Numbered from the stretch's first letter, positions 1 through 7,737 are shown. The stretch is 11,377 nucleotides of DNA from Bacillota bacterium (GCA_021820675.1 JAKADI010000018.1:1-11377); one strand, 5' to 3'. Notes: generated by a model not told the origin, from the sequence alone. Translations and numbers: made by a program.

Positions 1-1140
1 GGCCTCGGCTAAAATCTCCCGGGTATGCTCCCCAACCAACGGCGACGGACATTGGGGATAAGGCGGTGTCTCGGAAAGCCAAGCTGGCATTCTTACCCCA
101 GGACTTTGGCCTATCACCGGATGTTCAAGACGTAGAAACCGGTCCCCCGTCATCACATGGGGAATCTGACTCAATTGGTCGTAGTCCATCACCGGAGCAC
201 ATAGAATATCCTCGGATTCCAGGATATTTCGCCATTCCTCGGTAGTCCTCAACCGAAAGCGTTCGGCGAGAGCTTCAAAGAGCGCCTCACGATTTGTAAC
301 CCGAGCAGCCACATCCGCAAAGCGAGGATCATCTGCCAGTTCCGGACATCCAAGCACCTGCGTGAGCCGTCTCCACCGTTCCGGCCAATAGGCGGCCACC
401 ATCAAAAATCCATTGGCGGTTGGATAAATTTCGTTAGGCGCTGAGTATGGAGCCCGGCTGCCCTGTCTCCCCGGAGAGTGTCCGCTAGCGAGATACATGG
501 ACCACGGGACAGTTTGAAAGAAGAACAAACTGTCCAACAACGAGACATCCACCCGCTGCCCCCGCCCTGTATGAGTCCGGGACAAAAGGGCCAACAAAAT
601 GCCCTGAACCGCGACGAGTGCCGCTGTCATGTCCGCAGCGGGCACGCCAACTTTGACCGGTTGACCTCCAGACTCACCAGTCACGCTCATCAAACCACTC
701 ATCGCTTGAACAATGCCATCGACCCCGGGTTTATTCCTCCAAGGTCCGTCTTGGCCGAACGCTGAAATTGCGCAATAAATCACTTCCGGATGGTCCATCG
801 ACAACTGTTCGTATCCAATGCCAAGACGGTCAGTAACGCCCGGACGAAAGCTCTCCACGATCACATCACTCTGCTTGGCCAAAGCGTGGGCGACGTCAAC
901 CCCTTGCGTGGTTTTGAGATTTACCACCATCGAACGTTTGTTGCGGTTCATCCCCCAATAAGCGGCGGCGTCGTCCCCCAAGAAGGGAGGGCCAAGCCGC
1001 CTTCCCCAATCCCCTTCTGGCGGATCGACCTTAATCACTTGAGCACCGTACTCCCCCAATACCATCGCACAGGTTGGTCCGGCCGCCCCTTGGGACAAGT
1101 CGAGAACGCGGATCCCCTTAAGCACCCCCGATGTGTTCAC
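1..1140 (-). CDS. CaiB/BaiF family class III CoA-transferase (3' end cut by window)
   Basis: This enzyme family moves CoA between an acyl-CoA donor and a free carboxylic acid through an aspartyl-CoA thioester. The 380 residues visible read without interruption. The N-terminus has the family's LKGIRVLDLS motif (about residues 7-16), followed by VIKVDPPEGD (35-44), MNRNKRSMVVNL (64-75) and the VGVPAADMTAAL block, whose Asp170 matches the catalytic Asp of CaiB-type enzymes. The C-terminus ends in HTREILAEA, which in relatives lies near the protein end, so only a few codons should be missing. The GTG start overlaps the korC stop by 23 bp and has a GGGGGGAG ribosome site 6 bp upstream. Adjacent KorABC would make succinyl-CoA or another acyl-CoA that could act as CoA donor (inference). 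The acid substrate is unknown: carnitine, oxalate, 2-hydroxyacids and aryl acids are all used in this family. Confidence 0.9.
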   Translation of the reverse strand, partial: MNTSGVLKGIRVLDLSQGAAGPTCAMVLGEYGAQVIKVDPPEGDWGRRLGPPFLGDDAAAYWGMNRNKRSMVVNLKTTQGVDVAHALAKQSDVIVESFRPGVTDRLGIGYEQLSMDHPEVIYCAISAFGQDGPWRNKPGVDGIVQAMSGLMSVTGESGGQPVKVGVPAADMTAALVAVQGILLALLSRTHTGRGQRVDVSLLDSLFFFQTVPWSMYLASGHSPGRQGSRAPYSAPNEIYPTANGFLMVAAYWPERWRRLTQVLGCPELADDPRFADVAARVTNREALFEALAERFRLRTTEEWRNILESEDILCAPVMDYDQLSQIPHVMTGDRFLRLEHPVIGQSPGVRMPAWLSETPPYPQCPSPLVGEHTREILAEA

Positions 1141-1684
1141 GCTCAACTCCCCCCTTGATCTGTTCCATGACGTGCCAGCCCAGTTCCACAGCCGCTTTGT
1201 TGATTCGCTCAAATCCTTTGGGGGCTTTGAGGTAAGCCGCTTCTGCCAGGATGGCTAAGGGAAGGCGATCCAGCAGAACGCCGATGACACCGACTGCCAC
1301 CATGTTGGCGGCAATTTTTTCTCGAAGTTCCGCCTTGGCCATCTGCTCCAAGGGCAAGGCTAAGACACCTGGGTACTCATGGGCCTCGACCCAATTGCTG
1401 TCAACCACTGCCAGAGCCCCTTCGGCCAGATTTCCGCCGAATTTGGCCCAAGACTTTTGGTTAAGAGCCAATAACAATGCCGGGCGGGAAAACCAAGGAT
1501 TGGCGATGTCTTGATCGGACAATGTCACATCGGAACGGCTCGCACCACCCCGAGCTTCAGGGCCGTAAGACTGCAGGGTCGTCACATAAAGGCCCGCCTG
1601 CAGCGCCGCGCTAGCTAACACGGTCGCCGCCAGCCCCAATCCCTGGCCTCCGGACCCGGCGAGACGAATCTCCTTCTTCCACAT
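1118..1684 (-). CDS. korC: 2-oxoacid:ferredoxin oxidoreductase, gamma subunit
   Basis: This is the gamma subunit of a four-domain 2-oxoacid:ferredoxin oxidoreductase, the domain that helps hold CoA. The 188 residues match the usual length (about 170-190). The glycine-rich GSGGQG motif lies at residues 10-15, and SYGPEARGGASRSDV (39-53) is the family signature of KorC/VorC/PorG proteins. The start codon lies 2 bp after the korB stop, and its AAGGAGGG ribosome site is formed by the last korB codons, so translation is probably coupled. With korA and korB upstream it gives the alpha, beta and gamma parts of one enzyme. The missing delta (ferredoxin) part appears to be supplied by the fused IorB protein encoded before korA. 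The 3' end overlaps the CoA-transferase start. Confidence 0.93.
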   Translation of the reverse strand: MWKKEIRLAGSGGQGLGLAATVLASAALQAGLYVTTLQSYGPEARGGASRSDVTLSDQDIANPWFSRPALLLALNQKSWAKFGGNLAEGALAVVDSNWVEAHEYPGVLALPLEQMAKAELREKIAANMVAVGVIGVLLDRLPLAILAEAAYLKAPKGFERINKAAVELGWHVMEQIKGGVEREHIGGA

Positions 1685-1686
1685 CC

Positions 1687-2520
1687 CTATCCCTCCTTCG
1701 GACGGTATCCGGGTAACTCCATGACTTCTTCTAAAGTCGGCCGGTTCGACTCATGCAACACGCCCATGGGCATGAGATTTCTAACCGGAAACCCGTCTGG
1801 CTCTTGTAGTCGGGGCCACTCGGTCAAATCCAGTGAAATTTCGGTATCACTGCGGGTCTGGCTAAACAACAGGTCGGAACCAGCACCCAACTGATTTTTT
1901 CTGCTAAAGTACTCCGTACAGTCGGTCAGCACATCCAGGAAAGAAAATCCGCGGTGGTCAAGTGCCTGTTCGATTAGCCCCTCCAGCAAGTCGGGTCGAT
2001 AGGCCTGGGCGCGGGCCACAAAGGTAGCTCCGGCTGCAGTCACGAGGGCGGTGGCGTCAAATGCTGATTCATGATTGCCATACGGGGTGGTGGTTGTAAA
2101 GGCCTGGGTCACCGTGGTTGGGGCCAATTGCCCGCCCGTCATGCCATAAGTCTCGTTGTTGAACAAAATACACGTGAGGTCCACGTTTCTACGAGCCGCA
2201 TGAATCAGATGATTGCCCCCAATCCCGAGCCCATCGCCATCGCCCGTGACCACAATCACCGTCAACTCCGGCCGAGCTAATTTGAGCCCGGTGGCAAACG
2301 ACAAGGCGCGTCCGTGGGTGGTATGCAACGTGTTGGCATCGATATAGCCAACCACCCGGCTGGAACAACCGATACCCGCAACCAGAGCCACCTGATCTAG
2401 CGAGGCATAGCGTTTCGCCAAGACCCGCACAAGCGCACTCATGACAATCCCGTGGCCACACCCAGGACAGAGAATGTGCGGCATCATATCCTGGCGTAAA
2501 AGCGCTTTTCCGGGGTTCAT
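1687..2520 (-). CDS. korB: 2-oxoacid:ferredoxin oxidoreductase, beta (thiamine pyrophosphate) subunit
   Basis: This subunit binds thiamine pyrophosphate and one [4Fe-4S] cluster and decarboxylates a 2-oxoacid, typically 2-oxoglutarate. It is 277 residues, normal for KorB. LCPGCGHG at 17-24 supplies two cluster cysteines (C18, C21). C52 in GIGCSSR and C201 in LTDCTEY stand at the spacing expected for the other two ligands. The TPP/Mg motif begins GDGDGLGIGGNHLIH at about residue 93 and ends near FNN (120-122), followed by ETYGMTGGQ, a KorB hallmark. The ATG overlaps the korA stop as ATGA (4 bp). The motif set favours the 2-oxoglutarate type over the pyruvate type, but the exact substrate cannot be fixed because branched-chain and broad-specificity enzymes look very similar. 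Confidence 0.94.
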   Translation of the reverse strand: MNPGKALLRQDMMPHILCPGCGHGIVMSALVRVLAKRYASLDQVALVAGIGCSSRVVGYIDANTLHTTHGRALSFATGLKLARPELTVIVVTGDGDGLGIGGNHLIHAARRNVDLTCILFNNETYGMTGGQLAPTTVTQAFTTTTPYGNHESAFDATALVTAAGATFVARAQAYRPDLLEGLIEQALDHRGFSFLDVLTDCTEYFSRKNQLGAGSDLLFSQTRSDTEISLDLTEWPRLQEPDGFPVRNLMPMGVLHESNRPTLEEVMELPGYRPKEG

Positions 2521-3665
2521 AACACTCTAGCCCCCTTCTGCATTAATGTTTCGGCCACATTCATTAATTCCTCCGTGGTCATCGGCTCCCCTCCCAGTTT
2601 GCCCTGACCCAGCACTTGCATGGAACGAGGGGCCAACCGTTCCACAACCTCGACCCACTGCCCCTGATTCATCTCCGCCACCACCGCGATGCCGGCATGG
2701 CCGAGGAGTTTTTGAAAATCGGTGACGGGTACAGGCCACAGCAACCGGGGTCTAAAAAGACCCGCTAATATGCCGGCATCACGAAGACGATCCACGGCCT
2801 CCTTCGCCACGCGTGCTGTAATTCCATAGGCCACAAACGCTAAGTCTGCGTCCTCTAGGCGATAGGATTCGGGTAAGATCCACTCGGTTACCGGTTCCAT
2901 CTTGTTCTTAAGCCGACTCATCAGCTGGCTTACCGCCTTGGCCTGAGTCGTGGGATAGCCTCTTTCGTCATGCATGAGTCCAGTCACATGAAACCGGTAC
3001 CCGTCACCGAAGTTGGGAAGCGGTGCCACACCCTCCTCATTGGCTAAGTAAGGGCGGTAGCCAGGACCAGGGGGTACTGAAGGCTTAGGTCGCCGCCACA
3101 GGTCTTCTTGATGCGGGACGAGCAGCTCGACACGCTCACGCATATGAGCCAGAACCTCGTCGTATATGAGCACAACGGGAGTGCGAAGCCGTTCCGCCAG
3201 ATTGAAAGCGATAATCGTCATCTCGTAGATTTCTTGAACTGAAGCTGGGGCTAACACGATAACGGCCCGGTCGCCATGCGATCCCCAACGCGCTTGCATG
3301 ACGTCGCCTTGTGAGGGTGCGGTCGGAACTCCAGTACTAGGTCCGACTCTCATCACGTCGACGACCACACAGGGAATCTCAGCCAACGTAGCGTATCCCA
3401 AATGCTCTTGCATCAAGGTGAATCCTGGACCCGAGGTGGCAGTCATAGCCTTCGCGCCGCCTAAGGATGCCCCTAACACCGAACCGAGGGAACCCATTTC
3501 GTCTTCCATTTGGAGAAATACCCCACCGTTTTTGGGCAGTAACCGGGCGAGTGCCTCCGCTACCTCCGATGAAGGAGAAATCGGATATCCCCCAAAGAAA
3601 TTACACCCAGCTGCCATAGCGCCACGTGCGCAGGCTTCATTGCCCGACACTAATTCGGTTGCCAT
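2517..3665 (-). CDS. korA: 2-oxoacid:ferredoxin oxidoreductase, alpha subunit
   Basis: This is the alpha subunit, carrying the pyrimidine-binding and transketolase C-terminal-like domains of a KorAB enzyme. It is 382 residues, the normal size for a KorA without an N-terminal gamma fusion. Visible motifs are LVSGNEACARGAMAAGC (5-21), GGYPISPSSE (25-34), a TSGPGF turn at 77-82 and GPSTGVPTAPSQGD (108-121), all typical of 2-oxoglutarate/2-oxoacid:ferredoxin oxidoreductases. The C-terminal third (about 255-382) has the VAYGITARVAKEAV segment of the transketolase C-terminal domain. The start overlaps the end of the iorB-ferredoxin gene by 16 bp and has a very strong GGAAGGAGGAT site inside that gene. 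It ends in an ATGA overlap with korB. Ferredoxin reduction should occur through the iron-sulphur domain encoded just upstream. Confidence 0.94.
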   Translation of the reverse strand: MATELVSGNEACARGAMAAGCNFFGGYPISPSSEVAEALARLLPKNGGVFLQMEDEMGSLGSVLGASLGGAKAMTATSGPGFTLMQEHLGYATLAEIPCVVVDVMRVGPSTGVPTAPSQGDVMQARWGSHGDRAVIVLAPASVQEIYEMTIIAFNLAERLRTPVVLIYDEVLAHMRERVELLVPHQEDLWRRPKPSVPPGPGYRPYLANEEGVAPLPNFGDGYRFHVTGLMHDERGYPTTQAKAVSQLMSRLKNKMEPVTEWILPESYRLEDADLAFVAYGITARVAKEAVDRLRDAGILAGLFRPRLLWPVPVTDFQKLLGHAGIAVVAEMNQGQWVEVVERLAPRSMQVLGQGKLGGEPMTTEELMNVAETLMQKGARVL

Positions 3666-4525
3666 AAGACAGATCCTCCTTCCTCGTTGACGCGGATCGT
3701 GGACTCCGTTAATACGTCAATCGCAAAGTCGGGGCAGAGTTTTTCGCAGAGCCCGCATCCTGTGCATCGTTCCGGCGATAGGGCCTCGACCACGTTTTTC
3801 TGATTAAGGGTCCAGATCCGCTCTGGGCACACATTGACACAAATACCACAGCCTTTACACCAAGATTCCTCAAGATTCAGCCACACCTGTCTCGTGATGG
3901 GCTTGGGAACGGGTTGCGGTTTGGTCACAGGTGCTTTCTCCTCCCACCGGCGCCCTAATTCGAAGGCACGCAAATTGATCTCAAGGGCCTTGGTCGGCAC
4001 CCACCGGGTTAGAGCTTGGTTCCATACGTCTAAGGAAAACGGCAAGTCAATGGACAACGCCCCTAGAAGCACCACTCCTGCGGCCTTGACATTCCCCGCT
4101 TGTTTGGCCAAAGCCGGGGCATCAAAGGCGCGGACCCGCGGATGGTCCAGCAGCTCAAGGGGATAGCGGACCATTCCCGAAACTCTGTCTTTCAACGCAC
4201 TGGGTGGGATGATTTCTTCGGTACTGACAAAGACACTTCCCTCGGGTGACAAGAGTGGCATCCACCGTAGCGCCTCGGCCCACTCAAATCCGACAATCCA
4301 ATTCAACTGTCCCTTTTCGATTAGTCCGCCGTGTACTTCAACACCGAATCGGACTTGGGACGACACGGCCCCCCCGCGTTGGGACATTCCATGAACTTCT
4401 GCTTTTTTAACGTCCAGGCCGTAATACATGCAAACGTCCGCAATGATATTTCCGGCTAGCACCACCCCCTGCCCGCCGACCCCGGCTACTACGACATTGG
4501 CATGAATTTGTGTGGGGTCATTCAT
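3650..4525 (-). CDS. iorB: Indolepyruvate:ferredoxin oxidoreductase beta subunit fused to a 2[4Fe-4S] KorD-like ferredoxin domain
   Basis: The protein has 291 residues, about 95 more than a usual IorB. Residues 1-197 form the gamma-type domain of IorB, with GVGGQGVVLAG at 15-25 and KKAEVHGMSQRGGAVSSQV at 40-58, both diagnostic of IorB. A proline- and lysine-rich linker follows (about 198-211). Residues 212-291 are a bacterial ferredoxin with two full cluster motifs: C223, C226, C229, C233-Pro and C254, C257, C260, C264-Pro, the second in a CTGCGLCEKLCPDFAI block typical of KorD, the delta subunit of 2-oxoglutarate:ferredoxin oxidoreductase. It lies 18 bp after iorA and directly before korA, the place where a separate korD normally sits, so a fusion of neighbouring iorB and korD is the likely origin (inference). 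The ATG has an AAGGAGGGGG site 7 bp upstream. Confidence 0.93.
   Translation of the reverse strand: MNDPTQIHANVVVAGVGGQGVVLAGNIIADVCMYYGLDVKKAEVHGMSQRGGAVSSQVRFGVEVHGGLIEKGQLNWIVGFEWAEALRWMPLLSPEGSVFVSTEEIIPPSALKDRVSGMVRYPLELLDHPRVRAFDAPALAKQAGNVKAAGVVLLGALSIDLPFSLDVWNQALTRWVPTKALEINLRAFELGRRWEEKAPVTKPQPVPKPITRQVWLNLEESWCKGCGICVNVCPERIWTLNQKNVVEALSPERCTGCGLCEKLCPDFAIDVLTESTIRVNEEGGSVLWQPN
3671..3681 (-). promoter_or_regulatory. Strong korA ribosome binding site embedded in the iorB-ferredoxin gene
   Basis: The minus strand reads GGAAGGAGGAT shortly before ATG 3665, inside the last codons of the upstream gene. It allows korA to be started by fresh ribosomes as well as by ones ending at the iorB stop 16 bp into korA. 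It supports korA being a separate polypeptide rather than a read-through product. Confidence 0.7.
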
Positions 4526-4543
4526 AGCAATCCCCCTCCTTGT

Positions 4544-6352
4544 CTATTTTCCTCCTCGGGATCCCGAACCCGCCGGTACCGGTAATATAGCCGATTGCGG
4601 GCAAATCTGAGCGCACACCGTGCACCCGGTGCACTGATCGGCGTCAATCAGGGCAATGCGGCGATCCTCCGTTGCAAGGTCCCATCCTAGGGCAGGGCAG
4701 CCGATATTCATACAGAGTTGGCAACCATCGCAGAGATTCGCGTCAACCCCGTAGGTCCGGCCAAATAACTTTGTTGGTGCCTGGACACAGGGCCGATTGG
4801 TTATGACGACCGACACCCCCCGGTAGCGTGTCGCCCCCAGCATTGCGCGGTGTGTCGCCCCAACGTCATACGGATCCACCACCACCACTGAGCCAGCCCC
4901 CATCGTGCGGCATAGTGCGGCGATATCAACCCGCGGCAGCCCTGACGAACGTAAATTGGTACCGGTGCCCGCATGAGCCTGACCTCCGGTCATTGCCGTG
5001 GTCCCGTTATCCAAAATGAGGACCGTAATATCCGCATCGTTCCACACCGCGTCGATAAAAGCGGGAATGCCGCCGTGCAAAAACGTCGAATCACCTATCG
5101 TCGCCACAATTGGTCGGTCTTTGACACCGGCTTTAGCCATTCCTACGGCCATACCGATGCTCGATCCCATAGACAAGCAGGTGTCCATCGCGGAAAGCGG
5201 TTCCGAAGCACCCAGGGTATAACAGCCGATGTCCCCATTGACATAGGCGCCTATCTCCCGCAGTACTAAGAAGGGCGTTGCGTGAGGGCATCCCGGGCAC
5301 AGTACTGGCGGTCTCATCACACTCTCCGGCCAGATTGCAGGATTGCTGCTCGTTGGCACCTCCAAAATTCCAGCCTGTTGAAACCCCAAACGTACCAACT
5401 CGGGGGACAGTTCCCCCGCCCTTGGGAAGAACACTTTACCTTGAGCGTCAATCCCCAGGCTTCGAACAGACTCTTCCAAGTAGGGTTCGGACTCCTCTAC
5501 CACCAATAAACGTTCGACCTTTTGAGCGAATCGGCGAATCTTCTGTTCAGGCAAAGGATTGGTAATGCCCAATTTAAGTACGCTAGCTTCCGGCATGACA
5601 TCGCGCACATACTGATACGACGTACCCGACGTGATCACACCAATAGACGTTGATCGCATTTCTTCCTGATTGAATGGATGGGATTCTACCCAATCGGTCA
5701 TTTGCGGGAGGCGTTCAAGAAGGCGCTGACGGCCAGCTCGCGCATTGACCGGCAGCATGACATACTTTCCCGAATTGCGCTGAAAGGGTCTAGATGGCAG
5801 AATATCCGGGTCATGTGGAGTTACTGGGGCCCGCAGATGGGAAATGCGGGTGGTGGTCCGTATCATGACCGGGGAATCCCATCTTTCACTGGCGTCGAAC
5901 GCCGCCCGGACAAAGTCATAGCATTCCTGAGAATCTGTCGGCTCGAAAATCAACACGCCGGCGAATCGACCTAAATACCGACTGTCTTGTTCATTTTGGG
6001 AACTATGCATGCCGGGATCGTCAGCCACGAGGACAACCAATCCTGCGTTTACACCAACCAGAGGACTCGTCATCCAGGCATCCATGGCTACATTAAGTCC
6101 CACATGTTTCATCGTCACCAAAACGCGGGATCCGGCCAATGCCGCCCCGACTCCTTCATCCAAGGCGACTTTTTCGTTAGTCGCCCACTGCACTTGGGTC
6201 TCGTCGGCGGCCACCTGCGCCATATACTCTAACGTTTCGGTACTCGGTGTTCCAGGATACCCAGTGGCCACCCGCACCCCGGCATGCAGTGCTCCCAGCC
6301 CAATGGCTTCATTGCCGAGTAACAGTTTGCGGATTTTAGCTGTTGTTGCCAC
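4544..6352 (-). CDS. iorA: Indolepyruvate:ferredoxin oxidoreductase alpha subunit
   Basis: IorA with IorB converts aryl pyruvates (indolepyruvate, phenylpyruvate, hydroxyphenylpyruvate) and CoA to arylacetyl-CoA, CO2 and reduced ferredoxin. Some relatives act on branched 2-oxoacids. The 602 residues match full-length IorA. Order of domains: the pyrimidine domain with LLGNEAIGLGALHAGV (11-26) and GYPGTPSTE (31-39), a central domain, CPGCPH at 352-357, the TPP domain with GDSTFLHGGIPAF (420-432) ending at LDN, then TTAMTGGQ, and a C-terminal ferredoxin with C541, C544, C547, C552 and C574, C577, C580, C584. The unequal first cluster is normal for IorA. The start is GTG, with an AAGGAGGG site 6 bp upstream. 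iorB follows after 18 bp. Because it has its own ferredoxin domain, the second one fused to IorB is extra. Confidence 0.95.
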   Translation of the reverse strand: MATTAKIRKLLLGNEAIGLGALHAGVRVATGYPGTPSTETLEYMAQVAADETQVQWATNEKVALDEGVGAALAGSRVLVTMKHVGLNVAMDAWMTSPLVGVNAGLVVLVADDPGMHSSQNEQDSRYLGRFAGVLIFEPTDSQECYDFVRAAFDASERWDSPVMIRTTTRISHLRAPVTPHDPDILPSRPFQRNSGKYVMLPVNARAGRQRLLERLPQMTDWVESHPFNQEEMRSTSIGVITSGTSYQYVRDVMPEASVLKLGITNPLPEQKIRRFAQKVERLLVVEESEPYLEESVRSLGIDAQGKVFFPRAGELSPELVRLGFQQAGILEVPTSSNPAIWPESVMRPPVLCPGCPHATPFLVLREIGAYVNGDIGCYTLGASEPLSAMDTCLSMGSSIGMAVGMAKAGVKDRPIVATIGDSTFLHGGIPAFIDAVWNDADITVLILDNGTTAMTGGQAHAGTGTNLRSSGLPRVDIAALCRTMGAGSVVVVDPYDVGATHRAMLGATRYRGVSVVITNRPCVQAPTKLFGRTYGVDANLCDGCQLCMNIGCPALGWDLATEDRRIALIDADQCTGCTVCAQICPQSAILPVPAGSGSRGGK

Positions 6353-6409
6353 ACTTATCCCTCCTTCTCTTGGTCGTGACGCATAAATTCATTAGACGTG
6401 TTGGTGGCC

Positions 6410-7654
6410 TTAGGCACCCCGCGATGGTTCCAAGGACTGCAAAAGTTGTTCAATTTGTGGTGTCGTCAACACTTGCCGAGTGGTCTTTGCCGCTCTCATC
6501 AAAGCTTCGACGCGTGCCGAAGTTGGCTCTATCCCGTGGTGCCTTAGCCAATACTCTGCATTGGAACGCCCGCTCATAGGCCCCACTAAGATCTCCTGAT
6601 TCCGACCGACTAACGAAGCCGGCACCGCACTGTAGACCGTATCGGCCAACCAGGTTTCGCCTTTGGCGTAGGCTTTGGCTACCGCAGCCGCGTGCACGCC
6701 GGTACTGGTGCTAAACGCGTCGACGCCGACCACCGGATAATTTCGCGGCACCTCGGCCTCCGTCATGTCAGCCGCCACCCGGCAATATTCGGGTAACTTC
6801 GCTAGATCCTGATGAATCCATCCCATAAGCACCAGATTCACCAGCATCGTGTCCATCGGAGTATTGCCGACCCGTTCACCAATTCCCAAAGCACAGCAAT
6901 GTACTCGGCTCGCTCCGGCGGCTAAAGCCGCTAAGGCATTAATCACGTCCAATCCGCGATCGCGATGGCCATGCCAGTCGATAACGGGCTCAAATCCCTG
7001 TTCGGTAAGACTTTGCGCAACAAATTTGACAACCCGTTGCGCTCCGACAGGCGTCGCATGGCCTACGGTGTCCGCAACACAAAAGCGTGTGGCTCCCGCA
7101 TTGGCAGCGGCCACATACATCGCCTGCAAATCCTCAGGCCGGGCCCTCGTGGTGTCTTCGGTCACAAACATGACCGACAGGCCTTCTTTATGGGCTGTGG
7201 TAATGGCCGTCTCGATAGTGTGGAGCAACCTGGGCCGGTTCCAGTCCTCGACCCATTGCCGAATGGCACTGGAGCCAATAAACAGAGCGGCCTCAATCGG
7301 TAGCCCGGCCTCTTGCGAGGCTTGCAAAATGGGATTCAAGTCGGCCAAATGCGTTCGGCCGGCACAATTAGCGGCGATTGGCAAATGCTCACGAGCTATG
7401 ACCTGAGCCAAACGCACCACGTCGTGATAAGCGGTGTCACTGGCGCCGGGATAGCCAATATTGGCGGCTTGAATACCCACGTGGGGTAATAAGCGGAGAA
7501 AGACCTCTTTTTCCTCTGCAGTTGGTTGGCGCACGGAGGGGCTTTGGAGCCCGTCACGCAACGTCTCATCATTTAATTCCACACCATTCGGTGTTGCAAA
7601 TTCTGCCACACTCGGGGCGACTTGATTCCAGTCATATAACAAGGACTCGGTCAT
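6410..7654 (-). CDS. LeuA/homocitrate synthase-like condensing enzyme (HMGL-like TIM barrel)
   Basis: This is a DRE-TIM metallolyase of the 2-isopropylmalate/homocitrate/citramalate/Re-citrate synthase group, which joins an acyl-CoA to a 2-oxoacid in a Claisen reaction. In its 414 residues, NDETLRDGLQSP (28-39) holds the catalytic Arg33 and metal ligand Asp34. The metal-binding His pair is H228 and H230 in HGHRDRGLDVINAL, and GIGERVGNTPMD (257-268) is the family signature. Residues about 300-365 (VVGVDAFSTSTGVHAAAV, then LVGPMSGRSN) are the linker subdomains of the LeuA branch, so HMG-CoA lyase is unlikely. The C-terminal allosteric domain of feedback-regulated LeuA is absent. The usual HxHND is HGHRD here. 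It is the first gene after a 291-bp gap with promoter signals, and iorA follows after 57 bp. The substrate is unknown; leucine biosynthesis is not supported by the neighbours. Confidence 0.85.
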   Translation of the reverse strand: MTESLLYDWNQVAPSVAEFATPNGVELNDETLRDGLQSPSVRQPTAEEKEVFLRLLPHVGIQAANIGYPGASDTAYHDVVRLAQVIAREHLPIAANCAGRTHLADLNPILQASQEAGLPIEAALFIGSSAIRQWVEDWNRPRLLHTIETAITTAHKEGLSVMFVTEDTTRARPEDLQAMYVAAANAGATRFCVADTVGHATPVGAQRVVKFVAQSLTEQGFEPVIDWHGHRDRGLDVINALAALAAGASRVHCCALGIGERVGNTPMDTMLVNLVLMGWIHQDLAKLPEYCRVAADMTEAEVPRNYPVVGVDAFSTSTGVHAAAVAKAYAKGETWLADTVYSAVPASLVGRNQEILVGPMSGRSNAEYWLRHHGIEPTSARVEALMRAAKTTRQVLTTPQIEQLLQSLEPSRGA

Positions 7655-7696
7655 AACTCTACCCCTCTCTAACTGAATACATGTCCCCTGTCAATC

Positions 7697-7737
7697 TTGT
7701 GACACTTTATATGTCACTTTTATATTGCATGTCACAA
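7697..7737 (-). promoter_or_regulatory. Candidate operator: inverted TTGTGACA/TGTCACAA with an internal GTGACA half-site
   Basis: On the minus strand TTGTGACA (7737-7730) and TGTCACAA (7704-7697) form a perfect 8-bp inverted repeat with a 25-bp spacer. A third half-site, GTGACA (7717-7712), pairs with the lower arm as GTGACA-N7-TGTCAC. The sites overlap the candidate promoter and its start region, which suggests repression by a dimeric regulator. The regulator family cannot be named: the spacing does not fit the classical TGTGA-N6-TCACA Crp site. Confidence 0.5.
7706..7735 (-). promoter_or_regulatory. Candidate sigma-A-type promoter for the LeuA-like/ior/kor operon
   Basis: The minus strand reads GTGACA (7735-7730, five of six to TTGACA), an 18-bp A/T-rich spacer, then TATAAA (7711-7706, five of six to TATAAT). 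Transcription would start near 7699 and leave a leader of about 45 bases before the ATG at 7654. It is the best match in the only long non-coding gap and fits the gene order. It is supported by sequence pattern only. Confidence 0.45.

Noticed and set aside
478..1158. Plus-strand open frames of 95 and 122 codons opposite the CoA-transferase gene
   Set aside because: They resemble no family, have no ribosome site, and lie fully antisense to a gene with clear conserved motifs.
4828..6386. Several plus-strand open frames opposite iorA
   Set aside because: Overlapping low-complexity translations in competing frames, antisense to a complete IorA with all cofactor motifs.
6353..6409. 57-bp gap between the LeuA-like gene and iorA as a separate promoter region
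   Set aside because: Apart from the iorA ribosome site no convincing -35/-10 pair or operator was seen.
6849..7406. Long plus-strand open frame (185 codons) opposite the LeuA-like gene
   Set aside because: The length comes from GC-rich codon structure of the opposite strand; no recognisable domain and no start signal.
7690..7695. TTGACA on the minus strand as an alternative -35 box
   Set aside because: The only box at a suitable distance is TAGAGA, a poor -10, and it would leave the ribosome site almost at the transcript start. It may instead be another degenerate half-site.
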